64,000 nt of DNA from Haliotis asinina (taxonomy: Eukaryota; Mollusca; Gastropoda; Lepetellida; Haliotidae): positions 15,453,501-15,517,500 of the forward strand of contig NC_090291.1 of assembly GCF_037392515.1 (NCBI RefSeq), given 5' to 3'. Shown here in pieces: positions 62,761 to 64,000 of this stretch (position 1 is its first letter; every line of letters begins with the position of its first letter). A program made the translations under genes and the position numbers. Under the pieces are notes generated by a model. The model was not told the origin of the DNA. It worked only from the letters and a program-made list of their open reading frames with translations, and did not search any database.

Positions 62761-63417
62761 CAAAACATAGAACCTGGCAGGACAAGTATGGAAAATAGGT
62801 TTGCAGAATTGGAAGATAATAAATGAAATAATTGTTTGGTCTGTCCAAATCTTTTTTAGGCATTTACTAGTTAACATGGGTGAACTCAAATGTGATGACC
62901 TCGTTCGTAAAGGTTGCAGAAATTCTCGTTTGAGAACTAATGTAGAATTATTTCACCATACTAAAATATTCAGCATATCCTAATGTTGGTTTTAAGCCTG
63001 AAGGTGCGGAACTTTTTTAAAAAGAAAGTCTGTTTATTTTCATTCCAGTGTTGTTATAAATGCTACAGCTAAGCAAAGATTCGGATTAAGATTTAGCCCT
63101 CAGTTTGGATCATTATATTGACCTGTCTATATTTTCAAGAAAAGGTACGCAAACTTCTGACAACTGGTATTTGAGGAAGCACTTTTTGGTTTTTGAGGAG
63201 CAAGTTGTAGGAGAAGACCCAAACCCCAAACATTGCAAATCACGTCATGTTTCCTAGAAGAAGATGTTAGGGCTCGAGCTTTCAAGCATAGTGATTTAAT
63301 GAAAACATGGCTTCCAACAGACGTGTTTGTAATGGGAGGAAGGTTCCTTCAAGGTGTTTCGTCCAAGTTCATATTTAAAGTTTATTTTAAGAGTTTTGAG
63401 TTTGGCACATGGACCAT
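62761..63417. other. No gene recognised
   Basis: Coding-like short frames (62801-62983, 63233-63417) with no family I know. Possibly remains of an element. Confidence 0.3.
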
Positions 63418-63667
63418 TAGTTTAGTTTTACGCCGCACTCAGCAATATTCCAGATATATGGCTGTAAATAATCGAGTCTAGACCAGACAATCCAGTGACC
63501 AACAACATGAGCATCGATCTGCGTAATTAGGAACCGATGACATGTGACCAAGTCAGCGAGTCTGACCACCCGATTCCGTTAGTCGCCTCTTACGCGAAGC
63601 ATAGTCGCCTTTCATGACAAGCATGGGTTGCTGAAGGTCTATTCTACCCCAGGAACTTCACGGGTCG
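63418..63667 (-). mobile_element. SINE-like family A, near full-length
   Basis: 'agtttagttttacgccgcac', 'gaccagacaatccagtgacc', 'cgcctcttacgcgaagcata' and 'aggaacttcacgggtcg'. Confidence 0.9.
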
Positions 63668-63729
63668 AACCATTGGGAAGTTCATTCATAATTAATGTGA
63701 ACAAAACCTTTTTCGAAAAAAAGATCTTG

Positions 63730-63857
63730 GGATAGTATAGTGACGAAAGCGTTCGCTCATCACGCTTAAGGTCTTTCTGTCAGAAACTAGTGTCCCGTGT
63801 CATGATATGCTGGAATATTGCCCCACACAACATAAAACAATACTCACTCAGTCCCTA
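63730..63857 (+). mobile_element. SINE family B, diverged
   Basis: 'gggatagtatagtgacgaaa', 'gcgttcgctcatcacgct', 'gtgtcatgatatgctggaat' and 'cataaaacaatactcactc'. Box B region shortened. Confidence 0.7.
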
Positions 63858-64000
63858 CAAAATTTTTCTCACATTCCTTTTGACCCGGGTCAAGGGAACT
63901 ACTCTGATATCACAGCAGCACAATTGAATTGTACTTTTGAAAGATATATCATGCATTCATTGGTCTTTTGTTGAACGAAGATCAGCCTGTTCGTTCACAG

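Noticed and set aside
62446-62863. Phe/Val/Leu-rich frame (plus) and Lys/Gln/Asn-rich frame (minus), superficially a membrane protein
   Set aside because: Both are readings of a TTTTG repeat tract.

Overview
This is a gene-poor, repeat-rich animal genome window. There are no prokaryotic operons or Shine-Dalgarno spacing. What is coding lies in short exons bounded by GT/AG splice sites, TATA boxes and AATAAA signals, separated by kilobases of dispersed repeats. The commonest repeats end in 'gcggcgtaaaact' plus a (CACTCA)-type tail. From memory this is a hallmark of vetigastropod molluscs, abalone (Haliotis) in particular, so the source is probably a marine gastropod. That is inference, not a search result.

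Three sets of host genes can be supported. (1) Two intact, single-coding-exon class A GPCRs on the minus strand (34549-35595 and 47014-48174) are clear paralogues about 12 kb apart. Each has a splice acceptor just upstream of its start codon, so both have a 5' UTR intron. Both carry DRN instead of DRY and lack the CWxP tryptophan in TM6. (2) A METTL24-like methyltransferase gene on the plus strand can be rebuilt from four phase-compatible exons (28712-28828, 29712-29783, 30377-30548, 32614-32907) that give a continuous 217-residue C-terminal part. A membrane-anchor exon at 24823 is its best candidate start. (3) Two further plus-strand first exons encode type II membrane anchors and end in the same phase (5658-5790 and 13643-13766). 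The second joins in phase to a terminal exon at 15570-15724 and gives a 92-residue protein that resembles only the N-terminal part of the METTL24-like protein. Together these suggest a plus-strand cluster of METTL24-like genes with one strongly shortened member. A TATA-driven first exon rich in N-glycosylation sites (26654-26795) may start another receptor.

The rest is mobile or tandem DNA. There are about 20 copies or fragments of SINE-like family A and about 18 of tRNA-derived family B, the two sharing a 3' tail. Three copies of tRNA-derived SINE family C and one of family D are also present. LINE fragments lie at 9830-10860, 20340-20490 and 39195-39565. Four decayed Tc1/mariner elements, several MITE families, a pair of head-to-tail 550-bp TIR elements, an LTR-like fossil and an SGNH-domain retroelement fossil were also found.

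Tandem arrays include a roughly 180-bp satellite with a CGCCCATGGGCG palindrome (4060-5380), a TTAATGA-type degenerate satellite (42935-43925), and 50-, 33-, 15- and 110-bp minisatellites. Several unique-looking blocks occur twice in the window (for example 45271/51557, 50050/53693, 12275/51935 and 3136/12645) and are probably fragments of larger unrecognised elements.
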